NCBI GenBank assembly: GCA_003858485.1
Contig: RQYD01000026.1
Location: 1 to 48,220 of the forward strand
Source of the DNA: Clostridiales bacterium COT073_COT-073
GTDB taxonomy: Bacteria > Bacillota > Clostridia > Lachnospirales > Vallitaleaceae
Direction: 5' to 3'
DNA: 48,220 bases
Shown: one piece after another, positions 16,298 to 25,913 of the stretch
Position numbering within the stretch: the first letter of the stretch is position 1
Layout of the letters: each line of letters starts with the position of its first letter
Notes under the pieces: generated by a model
What the model was told of the DNA's origin: nothing
The model's database searches: none
What the model saw: the letters and a program-made list of their open reading frames with translations, nothing else
Translations under genes and position numbers: made by a program

Positions 16298-17365
16298 ATG
16301 AAAAAAATCGTATTTACTGGTGGCGGTACGGCCGGACATGTATCGCCGAATATTGCCTTGATTCATAAATTAAAAGAAAAGTACTCGCCGGAAGAACTGG
16401 AAATGGCGTATATCGGCGGAAAACAGGGGATCGAAAAAGAGATGATCGAACGCGAAGAAATCCCATATTACGGAGTTTCCGGAGGAAAACTAAGGCGCTA
16501 CCGCAGTTTGAAAAATTTATCCGATCCTTTTCGGGTACTGGCCGGTATTTTTCAATCAATTCGAGTATTGCGCCGGGTAAAACCGGATATTCTCTTTTCT
16601 AAGGGTGGATTTGTGGCAGTGCCGCCGGTATTGGCCGCCTTTTTTTGCCGGGTGCCGATCATTATTCATGAGTCTGATTATTCGCCGGGACTGGCCACTA
16701 AGATTTCTTCCAAAGTAGCTAAAATCATTTGCCTGACCTTTGAAGATACAGCCCGGTATTTGCCAAAGAAGATGACTGTACCGACTGGTACTCCGATCCG
16801 AAAACGGCTGCAATATGGGGAAAAGGAGAAAGGCTATGCTTTTACCGGATTTACCGATAAAAAACCGGTTATTTTGGTAATGGGTGGTTCACAAGGATCG
16901 AAAGCTATCAATCAGGCGCTTTTGCAAGTACTGCCGGAATTGACCAAAGAGTATCAGATCATTCATTTAGTAGGGAAAGGAAATGCTGACAATATGCCAA
17001 TCGAACAGGAGGGTTATCGCTGTTATGAATTTTTGTCCGAAGAATTGGCCGATGCGTTTGCTATCACCGATTTTGTTATTTCCAGAGCAGGTTCCAATGC
17101 GATCTTTGAATTTTTGGCACTGAAAAAGCCAATGCTGCTGATTCCGCTGTCGCTTTCAGCCAGCCGGGGCGATCAGATCCTCAATGCTGAATATTTTGCC
17201 AAGAAGGGCTATGCTTTGGTTTTGCCACAGGAAGAAATAAGTGCGGACCGATTGCTGGAGGCTGTAAAAGAGATCAGGGACAAGCAATCACAAATCAAAG
17301 ATGCTATGCAAACTTCGCCAGATGGTACCGATGCTGTGCTGGCTGAGATCATCAAGTATTTATAA
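16298..17365 (+). CDS. murG: UDP-GlcNAc transferase for lipid II synthesis
   Basis: Transfers GlcNAc from UDP-GlcNAc to lipid I, giving lipid II on the inner face of the membrane. The 355 residues form two Rossmann-type domains: the acceptor domain begins IVFTGGGTAGHVSPNIAL and contains SKGGFVAVPPVLAA and HESDYSPGLA, and the donor domain carries VMGGSQGSKAIN and SRAGSNAIFEFLALKKPML. Length is normal. Ribosome site GAGAAAGGG precedes ATG 16298. It stands alone here rather than in a dcw cluster. It consumes the UDP-GlcNAc whose synthesis depends on GlmU-type enzymes. Confidence 0.96.
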   Translation: MKKIVFTGGGTAGHVSPNIALIHKLKEKYSPEELEMAYIGGKQGIEKEMIEREEIPYYGVSGGKLRRYRSLKNLSDPFRVLAGIFQSIRVLRRVKPDILFSKGGFVAVPPVLAAFFCRVPIIIHESDYSPGLATKISSKVAKIICLTFEDTARYLPKKMTVPTGTPIRKRLQYGEKEKGYAFTGFTDKKPVILVMGGSQGSKAINQALLQVLPELTKEYQIIHLVGKGNADNMPIEQEGYRCYEFLSEELADAFAITDFVISRAGSNAIFEFLALKKPMLLIPLSLSASRGDQILNAEYFAKKGYALVLPQEEISADRLLEAVKEIRDKQSQIKDAMQTSPDGTDAVLAEIIKYL

Positions 17366-17504
17366 GAATTTCAACTTTTTCAGGTTTTCGGAAGCTGCTT
17401 TTTTTGGACTAAGGACTGAAACATCCGGCATGGCAAAAAGGCAAGCGGCAGAACCGGGTAAAACAAGGGGAAAATTAAGTTTATTTGACCAAAAGGAGAA
17501 GATT

Positions 17505-17672
17505 ATGCCCAAAAGAAGACGCAACACCACCTCAAAACAAATTGATAAAGCAGCGACCGAGTTAAAAAAAGCCATTCGTTTTGCCAAAGATCCGGAAAAA
17601 TTTGTTAAAAACCAAACTGCCAACAAAGCTGGCCAAATGTTTAAAAAGTGGATTAAGAAACTTCTGGGATAA
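17505..17672 (+). CDS. Small basic protein of unknown function
   Basis: A 55-residue, strongly basic protein: an MPKRRRNTTSK start, then a predicted amphipathic helix (ATELKKAIRFAKDPEKF) and a basic tail WIKKLLG. It is preceded by AAAAGGAG 7 bases before ATG 17505. The frame is open further upstream (an ATG at 17430) but without a ribosome site. It has no cysteines, no membrane segment and no family I recognise; nucleic-acid binding would be a guess from charge. It lies in the 536-base gap between murG and fba. Confidence 0.55.
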   Translation: MPKRRRNTTSKQIDKAATELKKAIRFAKDPEKFVKNQTANKAGQMFKKWIKKLLG

Positions 17673-17765
17673 GAAGAGATGAATGAAGTTGGTTGCTTTT
17701 TATAAAATTTGAGTGAAAGTTCCCGCCGAGAAATCTATTTCCCTATTTCATTTCCCTTTGAATTG

Positions 17766-17774
17766 TGGTAAAAT
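17766..17774 (+). promoter_or_regulatory. fba extended -10 promoter
   Basis: TGG-TAAAAT, an extended -10, with TTTCAT 17 bp upstream as a poor -35. It lies about 130 bases before the fba start; the leader between them carries no recognised riboswitch. Confidence 0.45.
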
Positions 17775-17901
17775 AGGAGCGAGTATAAATGCCTTAACTT
17801 TTTGATGATAAAGGGAAGTTGAGGGTGACGATTAACCGGTGGTTGTTGCCAGAGTTTGGTGAAAAGATGAGGCAGCTGCCGCCAGCAGAAAGGAGTTTCC
17901 A

Positions 17902-18933
17902 ATGCCAGTAGTAAATTATAAGCAATATCAAGCGATGCTTGAAAAAGCCAGAAAAAACCGTTTTGCCTATCCGGCCATCAATGTGGTTAACTTAGAAGGA
18001 GCCAATGCCGCACTTAAGGCTTTTGCAGAAGCTAAATCAGATGGTATTATCCAAGTATCGATTGGCGGTGGTGCCCATGCATCCGGTTCCTGTGTCAAAG
18101 ATACCGTCCTGGGAGCAATTTCCATTGCTGAGCATGTGCATCGGGTAGCTGAGCGCTATGATATTAATGTGGCGCTTCATACCGACCATTGTGTCAGCAG
18201 CAAACTTGATTCTTTTGTTATTCCCTTAATTGAGGAAACGGAAAAGCGCCGGGCCAAAGGTTTACCGAATTTATTTAACAGCCACATGTTTGATGGTTCC
18301 GATATCACTTTAGAAGAAAATATTAAAATTTCCAAAGAGTTGTTGGCCCGCTGCACCAAAAATGAAATTATCCTGGAAATCGAAGTTGGTGTTTTTGGTG
18401 GAGAAGAAGATGGAATGGATAATTCTGATGTATCCAAAGATAAATTATATACCACCCCGGAAGATATGATCGCCATGTATGAAGCATTAAGTCCGATTTC
18501 CAGTTTCTATATGCTGGCAGCGACCTTTGGTAACACTCATGGTGTATATAAACCAGGGAATGTGGTATTGAAACCGAAGATTTTATCGGAAGGCCGGGAT
18601 GCCTTAATTGCTAAATTTGGCGAAGAAGCTCGTCCTTATTATGTATTCCATGGCGGTTCCGGTTCAGAGCTGGCTGATATTCATGAAACTTTGGATTACG
18701 GCGTAATCAAGATGAATATCGATACCGATACCCAATATGCCTTTACCCGTCCGATTGTGGATCATATGTTCCGCAGTTATGATGAAGTCTTAAAAGTTGA
18801 GGGTGAAGTTGGAAATAAGAAGAAATATGACCCACGTGTTTACTTAAAAGCAGCTGAAGGCGGAATGGCTGAAAGAATTAAAGAGGCTTGTGATGTTCTG
18901 CGCTCCTCTGGTCATACTACTTTTAGCAAATAA
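17902..18933 (+). CDS. fba: Class II fructose-bisphosphate aldolase
   Basis: Zinc-dependent cleavage of fructose 1,6-bisphosphate into the two triose phosphates, acting after PfkA. The 343-residue length and the sequence INVVNLEGANAALKAF, ALHTDHCV (catalytic Asp and zinc His), EIEVGVFGGEEDG, THGVYKPG, VFHGGSGS and NIDTDTQYAF are those of the class IIA (E. coli FbaA-like) subgroup. The start at 17902 follows AAAGGAG. It has its own promoter and a strong terminator and so appears monocistronic. Confidence 0.96.
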   Translation: MPVVNYKQYQAMLEKARKNRFAYPAINVVNLEGANAALKAFAEAKSDGIIQVSIGGGAHASGSCVKDTVLGAISIAEHVHRVAERYDINVALHTDHCVSSKLDSFVIPLIEETEKRRAKGLPNLFNSHMFDGSDITLEENIKISKELLARCTKNEIILEIEVGVFGGEEDGMDNSDVSKDKLYTTPEDMIAMYEALSPISSFYMLAATFGNTHGVYKPGNVVLKPKILSEGRDALIAKFGEEARPYYVFHGGSGSELADIHETLDYGVIKMNIDTDTQYAFTRPIVDHMFRSYDEVLKVEGEVGNKKKYDPRVYLKAAEGGMAERIKEACDVLRSSGHTTFSK

Positions 18934-18950
18934 CTCTAATTGAATTTTAT

Positions 18951-18996
18951 AATGCGAAAGCGGACTGCCCCATCTGGGGAGCTGCTTTCGCATTTT
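18951..18996 (+). terminator. Rho-independent terminator after fba
   Basis: An 11-bp perfect stem, AATGCGAAAGC paired with GCTTTCGCATT, then TT. The loop contains a second stem, CCCC-ATCT-GGGG. Confidence 0.85.
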
Positions 18997-19317
18997 ATAT
19001 TTTACCTCCATCTATTTGTTTTATTGCTTTTTATTCGGCTGCCGATTGGCTTTATTGGCGACAAAGAAGATATTTTACGGAAGTCCGCCATCTCTCCAAC
19101 AAGCAGATGAAGAAAGATGACTTTATTTGATTTAAACGAAACCGGCAATTTAGAGGACATCAACAACGAAAAAAGCAAAAAACATAAAAAAAAACAAATA
19201 ATGTCACAGATATTACAAATAAAAGCAAAAAATACAAAAAAAAATATATATTTTGCATAAAACATCTTGATTTTTTAATGTAAACCAGATATAATTGAAA
19301 AGTAAAAATTACATAAA
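18997..19317. other. Intergenic region before the sugar ABC operon
   Basis: Very A-rich on the plus strand (about 19130-19260, with long A tracts). I see no gene; open frames here are low-complexity. The operon promoter lies at its right end. Confidence 0.5.
19267..19295 (+). promoter_or_regulatory. Promoter of the sugar ABC importer operon
   Basis: TTGATT (19267-19272), a 17-bp spacer, TATAAT (19290-19295), 46 bases before the start codon. No clear catabolite (cre) operator was seen beside it. Confidence 0.75.
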
Positions 19318-19341
19318 TTGCTGATACGGGAGGATAAAAAA

Positions 19342-20724
19342 ATGAAAAAATGGATTAGTTTAATGTTATCAATGGTACTGCTTCTGGGTTTAGCAGCCTG
19401 TTCCCCATCTTCGACCAATACAGATACCAAGAAAGAAGACACCAAAAAAGAAGAAACCCAAAAAGAAGAAACTAAAAAAGACGAAGCTAAGAAAGAAGAT
19501 GGAGCGAATGCCTCTGGCCAGGAATTAACGGTCTGGTGCTGGGATCCGGCGTTTAACATTTATGCTATGGAGGAAGCAGAAAAAGTTTATAATCAAAAGA
19601 ATCCGGACAGCCCGATTAAATTAAATATCGTTGAAACTCCATGGGCTGATGTGCAAACAAAGATTACAGCGATTGGCAGTTCCGGTCAAACTGAACAAAT
19701 GCCGGATATTTTCTTAATGCAAGATAATGCCTTTAAGAAAAATTTCCAATTTTATCCTGATTTATTTGCTGATTTAACCGATTCAGGCATTGACTTTTCT
19801 AAATTTGGTCAATCAAAAGTTGCTTATTCTGTAGTGGATGGCAAAAATTACGGCGTACCATTTGATAATGGTGTGGTGGTTGGTGCTTTTCGGGTTGACC
19901 TTTTAGCTGATGCCGGATTTAAACCGGAAGATTTAAAAGGCATTACCTGGAAACGCTTTATTGAGATCGGTGAACAAGTAAAAGCCAAAACCGGTAAACC
20001 AATGTTTGGTGTGACCACCGGCGATCCGGATATGATTATGATGACCTTACAATCTTGCGGAGCCAGCTTGTTTAAAGAAGATGGCAGCTTAAACATTGAA
20101 GATAATCAGGTGTTAAAGGATGCAATTGCTGTTTATAAAGAAATGGTAGAAAAAGGGATCGTTCAGGAAGCCAATAACTGGGATGAATATGTAGCTGGCT
20201 TTACCGGCGGGAATGTACTTGGTACCATCAATGGCTGCTGGATTTTGGCATCTGTTCAAACCAGCAAAGATCAAGCCGGAAAATGGGTAGTTGTGGATAT
20301 GCCGAGACTGTACGACAATGATGCAAAATCAACCAACTATGCCAATAACGGCGGTTCCAGCTGGGCAATTACCGGTACCAGCCAAAAGAAAGAATTAGCT
20401 GCTAAATTCTTAAATGATACCTTTGCCGGCAGTGTTGAGTTTTATAATACAATTTTACCTTCCTCAGGAGCAATTGCTACTTATTTACCGGCAGCTAATA
20501 CCGATGCCTACAAACAACCACAAAAGTTCTTCCATCAAGAACAAAAAGTTTATGAAGACATCATTGAATTTTCATCTCATGTTCCAAGCAATGCCACCGG
20601 CGTATTTTATTATGAAGCGAAAGAAGCGGTTGGCACAGCATTAGTTGGAATTGTTAAGGGAGATGATATTGACAAAGGACTTAAGGCAGCCAGTGATGAA
20701 GTGAAATTTAAGATGGGACAATAG
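19342..20724 (+). CDS. ABC sugar importer, substrate-binding lipoprotein
   Basis: The extracellular binding component of a carbohydrate importer. A lipoprotein signal peptide ends at the lipobox LAAC (Cys20). Residues about 23-60 are a Lys/Glu-rich linker of near-repeats (KKEDTKKEETQKEE) that would tether the domain to the membrane. The mature part has the family-1 solute-binding pattern: LTVWCWDPAF, then PDIFLMQD, GVPFDNG and, later, NGCWIL and GGSSWAIT. ATG 19342 follows GGGAGGATAAA; upstream codons in frame lack a ribosome site. The two permeases and lacZ downstream suggest a galactoside or related oligosaccharide; the exact ligand cannot be read from sequence. Confidence 0.92.
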   Translation: MKKWISLMLSMVLLLGLAACSPSSTNTDTKKEDTKKEETQKEETKKDEAKKEDGANASGQELTVWCWDPAFNIYAMEEAEKVYNQKNPDSPIKLNIVETPWADVQTKITAIGSSGQTEQMPDIFLMQDNAFKKNFQFYPDLFADLTDSGIDFSKFGQSKVAYSVVDGKNYGVPFDNGVVVGAFRVDLLADAGFKPEDLKGITWKRFIEIGEQVKAKTGKPMFGVTTGDPDMIMMTLQSCGASLFKEDGSLNIEDNQVLKDAIAVYKEMVEKGIVQEANNWDEYVAGFTGGNVLGTINGCWILASVQTSKDQAGKWVVVDMPRLYDNDAKSTNYANNGGSSWAITGTSQKKELAAKFLNDTFAGSVEFYNTILPSSGAIATYLPAANTDAYKQPQKFFHQEQKVYEDIIEFSSHVPSNATGVFYYEAKEAVGTALVGIVKGDDIDKGLKAASDEVKFKMGQ

Positions 20725-20790
20725 GATCACCCCTTGATATCCGCTTCCCTTTAGACTGAAGAGGAAACGGATGAAAAGAAACATAGGATG

Positions 20791-20844
20791 AAAAAGAGCT
20801 GACCTGGATGAAACGTATGTTTTCAATGGATTCAGCTCTTTTTT
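20791..20844 (+). terminator. Hairpin terminator between binding protein and permease genes
   Basis: AAAAAGAGCTGA pairs with TCAGCTCTTTTT around a 29-base loop, followed by a T. Partial termination here would make the binding protein more abundant than the permeases, a common arrangement in ABC importers. Confidence 0.8.
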
Positions 20845-20888
20845 AGTAAATTTTTTCAATATAATTTGACTTGGGGAAAGGAGAAGAT

Positions 20889-21767
20889 ATGAAAATGTCA
20901 CTTGCCAAAAGACAAAGTTTGGTTGGTTGGCTGTTTTTACTGCCGGCTACCCTGTTGATTGCATTGATGAGTTTTTATCCAATGCTTCAGGCTTTGATCT
21001 TGTCATTACAAAGAGGAACCGGACAACAGCTGCAATTTACCGGTTTATTAAATTATCAGCGGATGCTGGCTGATCCGGTCTTTAAGACTGCTTTGAAAAA
21101 TACTTTTTTATATTTAGGAATTCAGGTACCGATTATGTTGCTTTTGGCGATTATTTTGGCAGTTCTGCTTAATACACCAAAATTAAAATTCCGGGCCTTA
21201 TTCCGGACTGCTATTTTTTTACCCTGTGCCACTTCGCTGGTGTCATATTCCATTGTTTTCCGGGCTTTATTTGCGGCTGACGGATTTATGAACTTTATTT
21301 TACTGCGTTTTGGACTGATCAGTGAGGCGATTAATTGGCTGGCTGATACCAATATGGCCAGAATGGTCATTATTTTAGCATTATTATGGCGCTGGACCGG
21401 ATATAATATGATTTTCTTTTTGTCGGGACTGCAAAATATCAGTATTTCTGTATATGAAGCTGCCCGGATTGATGGTGCCAATGCCTGGCAGAGCTTTTGG
21501 AAGATCACAGTTCCCTTGCTGCGGCCAATGATTTTATTGACTGCCATTATGTCAACCAATGGTACTTTACAATTATTTGATGAATCGGTCAACTTGACCA
21601 ATGGCGGTCCGGCCAATACTACCTTAACCTTATCCCATTATATTTATAAGACTTCTTTTGTCGGGGTTCCGAATTTTACTTATTCGGCAGCCATGTCCTA
21701 TGTCATTTTTCTGCTGGTAGCTTTACTGGCCTTTATCCAATTGAAAGTAGGTGATACTCGTGACTAA
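20889..21767 (+). CDS. ABC sugar importer permease (MalF/LacF-like)
   Basis: A 292-residue inner-membrane permease with six transmembrane segments. It carries the cytoplasmic EAA loop that contacts the ATPase, EAARIDGANAWQSFWKI (about residues 194-210), followed by TVPLLRP. ATG 20889 is preceded by AAAGGAGAAGAT; the frame runs back to a TTG at 20871 without justification. The gene overlaps the second permease by 8 bases. It would pair with that permease and with an ATPase encoded elsewhere. Confidence 0.93.
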   Translation: MKMSLAKRQSLVGWLFLLPATLLIALMSFYPMLQALILSLQRGTGQQLQFTGLLNYQRMLADPVFKTALKNTFLYLGIQVPIMLLLAIILAVLLNTPKLKFRALFRTAIFLPCATSLVSYSIVFRALFAADGFMNFILLRFGLISEAINWLADTNMARMVIILALLWRWTGYNMIFFLSGLQNISISVYEAARIDGANAWQSFWKITVPLLRPMILLTAIMSTNGTLQLFDESVNLTNGGPANTTLTLSHYIYKTSFVGVPNFTYSAAMSYVIFLLVALLAFIQLKVGDTRD

Positions 21768-22569
21768 ATTGAAGAATGCTATGCGTTATCTGGTACTGCT
21801 GATTGCTGCCTTTTTCTCTTTATTTCCGCTATATTGGATGATTGTTTCGGCTACCAATACCAGTACCGATGTGATTCGCGGAAAACTTACTTTTGGCACA
21901 AATTTATTTCAAAATTATCAGGATTTGATCGCTGTTCAAAATCTGAAAATGGCCATGATCAATTCAGCCCGAAATGCGATTTTATTAACTTTACTGTCGG
22001 TTTTGGTGTGTTCGATTGCCGGTTATGGTTTTGAAGTTTATCATGATAAATATAAAGATATGGTCATGAAAATATTGCTGCTGACCATGATGGTGCCTTT
22101 TGCTGCAGTTATGATCCCATTGTTCCGGCAATTTGGCAATTTAAAATTAATTAATACCACCATTGGCTTTATGTTGCCCAGTATTGCCACTCCTTTTTTA
22201 ATTATGTTATTTCGCCAGTCGACAAGATCCTTTCCCCGTGATATTATTGAAGCAGCCCGAATTGACGGACTGAGTGAATTGGGGATTTTTCTGCGGATGT
22301 TTGTTCCGACCATGAAATCAACTTATGCCGCAGCCATTACAGTAGTTTTTATGGCAGCATGGAATAGCTATTTATGGCCGAAGATCATCATGCTCGACCC
22401 CGATAAATTTACCATGCCGATGCTGGTATCCAACTTAATTGCCGGATATGTTACTAATTATGGAGTGCTGATGCTGGCAGTTACCATTTGTACTCTGCCG
22501 ACCGGTATTTTATTCTTGATTTTACAGGAAAGCTTTGCTGAAGGAATTACCGGCTCGGTCAAAGGTTGA
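21760..22569 (+). CDS. ABC sugar importer permease (MalG/LacG-like)
   Basis: The second permease, about 269 residues with six membrane segments and an EAA loop EAARIDGLSELGIFLRM. The start is probably GTG 21760, 7 bases after AGTAGGTG; another GTG at 21751 is possible and would add three residues. No ATP-binding gene follows, so the importer probably uses a shared MsmK/UgpC-type ATPase encoded elsewhere, as is common in Firmicutes. A terminator lies about 95 bases downstream, before lacZ. Confidence 0.92.
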   Translation: MTKLKNAMRYLVLLIAAFFSLFPLYWMIVSATNTSTDVIRGKLTFGTNLFQNYQDLIAVQNLKMAMINSARNAILLTLLSVLVCSIAGYGFEVYHDKYKDMVMKILLLTMMVPFAAVMIPLFRQFGNLKLINTTIGFMLPSIATPFLIMLFRQSTRSFPRDIIEAARIDGLSELGIFLRMFVPTMKSTYAAAITVVFMAAWNSYLWPKIIMLDPDKFTMPMLVSNLIAGYVTNYGVLMLAVTICTLPTGILFLILQESFAEGITGSVKG

Positions 22570-22662
22570 TATATTTTGCGGACCCAAGGGCTGGTGTGAT
22601 CTGCAAAAGTTAAGTGTTTGGCTTAATTTTTGCATCAGTATCAGCATGATACCGGGCAAAGC

Positions 22663-22688
22663 AAACCGCCGACTGAGCCGGCGGTTTT
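22663..22688 (+). terminator. Terminator between the permease operon and lacZ
   Basis: AAACCGCCG pairs with CGGCGGTTT around a short loop, followed by TGATTTT. It could also attenuate read-through into lacZ. Confidence 0.75.
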
Positions 22689-22802
22689 GATTTTGGGAAT
22701 ATCCGGTGTGATTGAAAGAGATTGTATTGCAGGCGACTAAGCCTGCTTAAAAAAATTTTTCCAGAGAAGATACCAAAGTTGAATCAATAAAAGGAGGAAA
22801 CA

Positions 22803-25800
22803 ATGAAATTAGCAAACAGAATAACCAATCCGGAGATTTTTGCAGAAAACAGGCTGCAAGCACATTCCGATCATAAAGTTTATGCTTCGGAAGCAGAATA
22901 CCTAAAAGGAGAAAGCAGTTTTTACCATTCCCTGAACGGCAGCTGGAAATTTGCCTATGCTCCCAATCCCAATTTAGCAATTGAAGGATTCGAAAAAATG
23001 GATTATTGCTGCAAAAACTGGGATGATATTCCGGTTCCGGCACATATTCAAATGGAGGGTTATGACCGGCCGCAATATTCAAATGTTGAATATCCCTGGG
23101 AAGGTGTCGTGCCGATTGAAACCGGACAGGTGCCGGTTGATTTTAACCCGGTGGCCAGCTATGTTAAATATTTTAAGGTGCCGGATCGTTTTGCCGGGCA
23201 AAGAGTTTTTCTCAGTTTACAGGGAGTTGAGCAGGCGGTCGAGATCTGGCTGAACGGTCATTATGTCGGCTATGGCGAGGACAGCTTTACACCATCGGAA
23301 TATGAGCTGACAGATTATTTAAAGAGCGGAGAAAACAAATTAGCACTGCGGGTATATAAATGGTCAACCGCTGCCTGGCTGGAAGATCAGGATTTCTTCC
23401 GTTTTTCCGGAATTTTCCGGGATATTTATTTATATACGGTGAAAGATTTTCATTTATATGACTTAAAAATATTGGCTCAGCCGGATGTGGACCTGCGTGA
23501 TGGAAAATTATCGATTTCCGCAGAGCTGTGGGGCAAGGGCGAGATCAGCTTTGCGCTTAGGGCTTATACTTTTGATACTTATCAAATGCAGATCTTAGAA
23601 AAAAATCCGACCGAGTTGCCATTGATCTGGCAGGAAAAAGTGCAGGTAACAGCCGGCGAACGCATGGAAATAGAAACAGATATTCGGGAAGTGGCACTTT
23701 GGAGCGCAGAACAGCCGAATTTATATTTACTGACCATTTGCCTGAGTGAAAATGGTAAAGCTATTGAATTTATTCCGCAATTAGTTGGTTTCCGCCGCTT
23801 TGAACTGGATGGCAATTTAATGAAATTAAATGGTCAGAGAATCGTTTTTCATGGGGTCAATCGTCATGAATTCGGCTGTGACCGGGGACGGGTGGTGACC
23901 ACCGAAGATATGATCAAAGATATTATCACCATGAAGAAAAATAATATCAATGCCGTTCGTACCAGCCATTACCCCAATCGTTCCGAATTTTACCATCTTT
24001 GTGATCTTTACGGATTATATATGATCGATGAAACCAATTTGGAAACCCATGGTACCTGGTCAGATGTGGCGCCGCAAACCAAAGATCCGGAAAAATTAAA
24101 AAATGTTTTGCCGGATGATAAACCGGAATGGCTGGGAGCGGTCTTAGACCGGGTTAATTCAATGTATCAAAGGGATAAAAATCATCCATCCATCTTAATG
24201 TGGTCAATGGGCAATGAATCCTATGGCGGTAAAAATATTTTTGAAATGAGCGAATGGGTCCGTGGCCAGGATAAAACCCGGCTGGTGCACTATGAAGGAG
24301 TGGCCCATGATGACCGCTATCCGGCAACCACCGATGTTTATTCGCAAATGTATACGCCAGCTGAGAAGGTCAGACAATTTATTCAGACCCATCAGGACAA
24401 ACCCTTTATTTTATGTGAATACACTCATGCCATGGGCAATTCCAACGGAGCTATGCATAAATATATCCGGCTGAGTGAAGAATGTCCGACTTATCAGGGT
24501 GGCTTTATTTGGGATTATGTCGATCAGGCGCTGAGAACAAAAAATGTCTTTGGCGAGGAATATATGGCTTATGGCGGTGACCATGGCGAGCGCCCGAATG
24601 ATGGCAATTTCTCCGGAAATGGCATTGTTTTTGCGGACCGCCAGATCACTCCAAAGATGCAGGAAGTCAAATATAATTATCAAAATTTCCGGATTTTTGT
24701 TTCCGCCACAGAAGTAACCATTGAAAATAAAAGCTTGTTTACTTGCAGCTGTCAGTACCAGGCAGTGGCCAGGCTCTATCGCAATGGTCATTTGTTGATG
24801 ATTAAAACTTTTGACACCAAAGTTCAGCCACTGACCAAAGAAAGTTATCCCCTGCCGCTGAGCATACCGGCAGAGGCTGGTGAATATACGGTTATTGTTG
24901 GACTGGAACTGAAAGCGGACACTCCATGGGCTAAGGCCGGACATGAAGTGGCCTTTGGTCAAGCGGTGTTTGGCGAATTTACGGAAATTAAGGAAAAGCG
25001 TCAGACTTTGGCCCGAGAGCGGGAAAACGATTTATTAATGATGAAAGACCGCACCAATATTGGTGTCAGAGGTACTCATTTTTCGGTATTATTTAATGGT
25101 ATTCATGGCGGCCTGATCTCGTATCGCTATGGCGGCAAGGAATTGCTGAAAGATCTGGTGCTGCCGAATTTTTGGCGGGCACCGGTTGACAATGATTACG
25201 GCAACTGCATGCCGCAGCGGTATGGCCAATGGAAACTGGCCAGCCAGTATATTACTCATAAACCTTTTGCTGAAGACCAGAAAATTGGTTTGATTTCGGC
25301 CGAACAAACGGAAGGCAAAGTAGAGATCCGTTATGCTTATGGACTGCCAACCAAGCCATGGTCAAGTTGTCAACTGTTATGGACGATTTTAGCGGATGGT
25401 ACAGTGGAAGTGGAATTAAGTTATGAGGTTGTACCGGAATTACATGATATGCCGGAGTTTGGCATGATGTTTAAACTTTACCCTGAATATGAGCGCGTTA
25501 AATGGTATGGCTTTGGCCCTGAGGCCAATTATGCGGATCGGCAGGAAAGTGTTAAACTGGGGATTTATCAGAATAGGGCCGGCGATAATATGACGCCTTA
25601 TCTCAGACCGCAGGAAACCGGGGCTAAATTGGGAGTGCGCTGGGCGACTGTCAGCAGCCAGTCGGGAGCAGGCTTATGTTTTTACGGTCAGCCTTTTGGT
25701 TTATCGGTCACTCCGTATACTCCGCATGAAATTGAAAATGCCAAACATCATTTTGAATTGCCGCGGCCATATCAGACAGTGGTTCGGGTTTTTGCCGAGC

Positions 25801-25913
25801 AAATGGGCGTGGCCGGTGATGACAGCTGGGGATCAAAGACCCATCCGGAATATCTGCTGGATGTTTCGCAGCCGGTCAAGAAATTTAAATTCAGTTTCTG
25901 CGGACTGGAATAA
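22803..25913 (+). CDS. lacZ: Beta-galactosidase, glycoside hydrolase family 2
   Basis: Hydrolyses terminal beta-galactosides such as lactose. The 1036 residues match the five-domain E. coli LacZ layout (1024): sugar-binding jelly roll (about 40-220), Ig-like domain, TIM barrel (about 330-630), a second Ig-like domain, and the C-terminal beta-sandwich starting near NIGVRGTHFSVLF. The acid/base is Glu472 in MWSMGNESYGG and the nucleophile Glu539 in ILCEYTHAMGNSNG, equivalent to E. coli Glu461 and Glu537. There is no signal peptide, so it works in the cytoplasm on imported sugar. ATG 22803 follows AAAGGAGGAAACA. The importer lies just upstream; galK at 33620 would phosphorylate the released galactose. 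Confidence 0.95.
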   Translation: MKLANRITNPEIFAENRLQAHSDHKVYASEAEYLKGESSFYHSLNGSWKFAYAPNPNLAIEGFEKMDYCCKNWDDIPVPAHIQMEGYDRPQYSNVEYPWEGVVPIETGQVPVDFNPVASYVKYFKVPDRFAGQRVFLSLQGVEQAVEIWLNGHYVGYGEDSFTPSEYELTDYLKSGENKLALRVYKWSTAAWLEDQDFFRFSGIFRDIYLYTVKDFHLYDLKILAQPDVDLRDGKLSISAELWGKGEISFALRAYTFDTYQMQILEKNPTELPLIWQEKVQVTAGERMEIETDIREVALWSAEQPNLYLLTICLSENGKAIEFIPQLVGFRRFELDGNLMKLNGQRIVFHGVNRHEFGCDRGRVVTTEDMIKDIITMKKNNINAVRTSHYPNRSEFYHLCDLYGLYMIDETNLETHGTWSDVAPQTKDPEKLKNVLPDDKPEWLGAVLDRVNSMYQRDKNHPSILMWSMGNESYGGKNIFEMSEWVRGQDKTRLVHYEGVAHDDRYPATTDVYSQMYTPAEKVRQFIQTHQDKPFILCEYTHAMGNSNGAMHKYIRLSEECPTYQGGFIWDYVDQALRTKNVFGEEYMAYGGDHGERPNDGNFSGNGIVFADRQITPKMQEVKYNYQNFRIFVSATEVTIENKSLFTCSCQYQAVARLYRNGHLLMIKTFDTKVQPLTKESYPLPLSIPAEAGEYTVIVGLELKADTPWAKAGHEVAFGQAVFGEFTEIKEKRQTLARERENDLLMMKDRTNIGVRGTHFSVLFNGIHGGLISYRYGGKELLKDLVLPNFWRAPVDNDYGNCMPQRYGQWKLASQYITHKPFAEDQKIGLISAEQTEGKVEIRYAYGLPTKPWSSCQLLWTILADGTVEVELSYEVVPELHDMPEFGMMFKLYPEYERVKWYGFGPEANYADRQESVKLGIYQNRAGDNMTPYLRPQETGAKLGVRWATVSSQSGAGLCFYGQPFGLSVTPYTPHEIENAKHHFELPRPYQTVVRVFAEQMGVAGDDSWGSKTHPEYLLDVSQPVKKFKFSFCGLE

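Noticed and set aside
17370-17479. Possible fifth, very degenerate repeat copy after murG (TTCAACTTTTTCAG ... AGGGGAAAATTAAG)
   Set aside because: Each end matches the family at about 10 of 14 positions, but the flanking 7-mers do not match and the interior shows no hairpins. Chance cannot be excluded.
17826-17911. Upstream frame of 28 codons overlapping the fba start
   Set aside because: It has only a weak ribosome-like sequence and no family resemblance. The overlap may be accidental.
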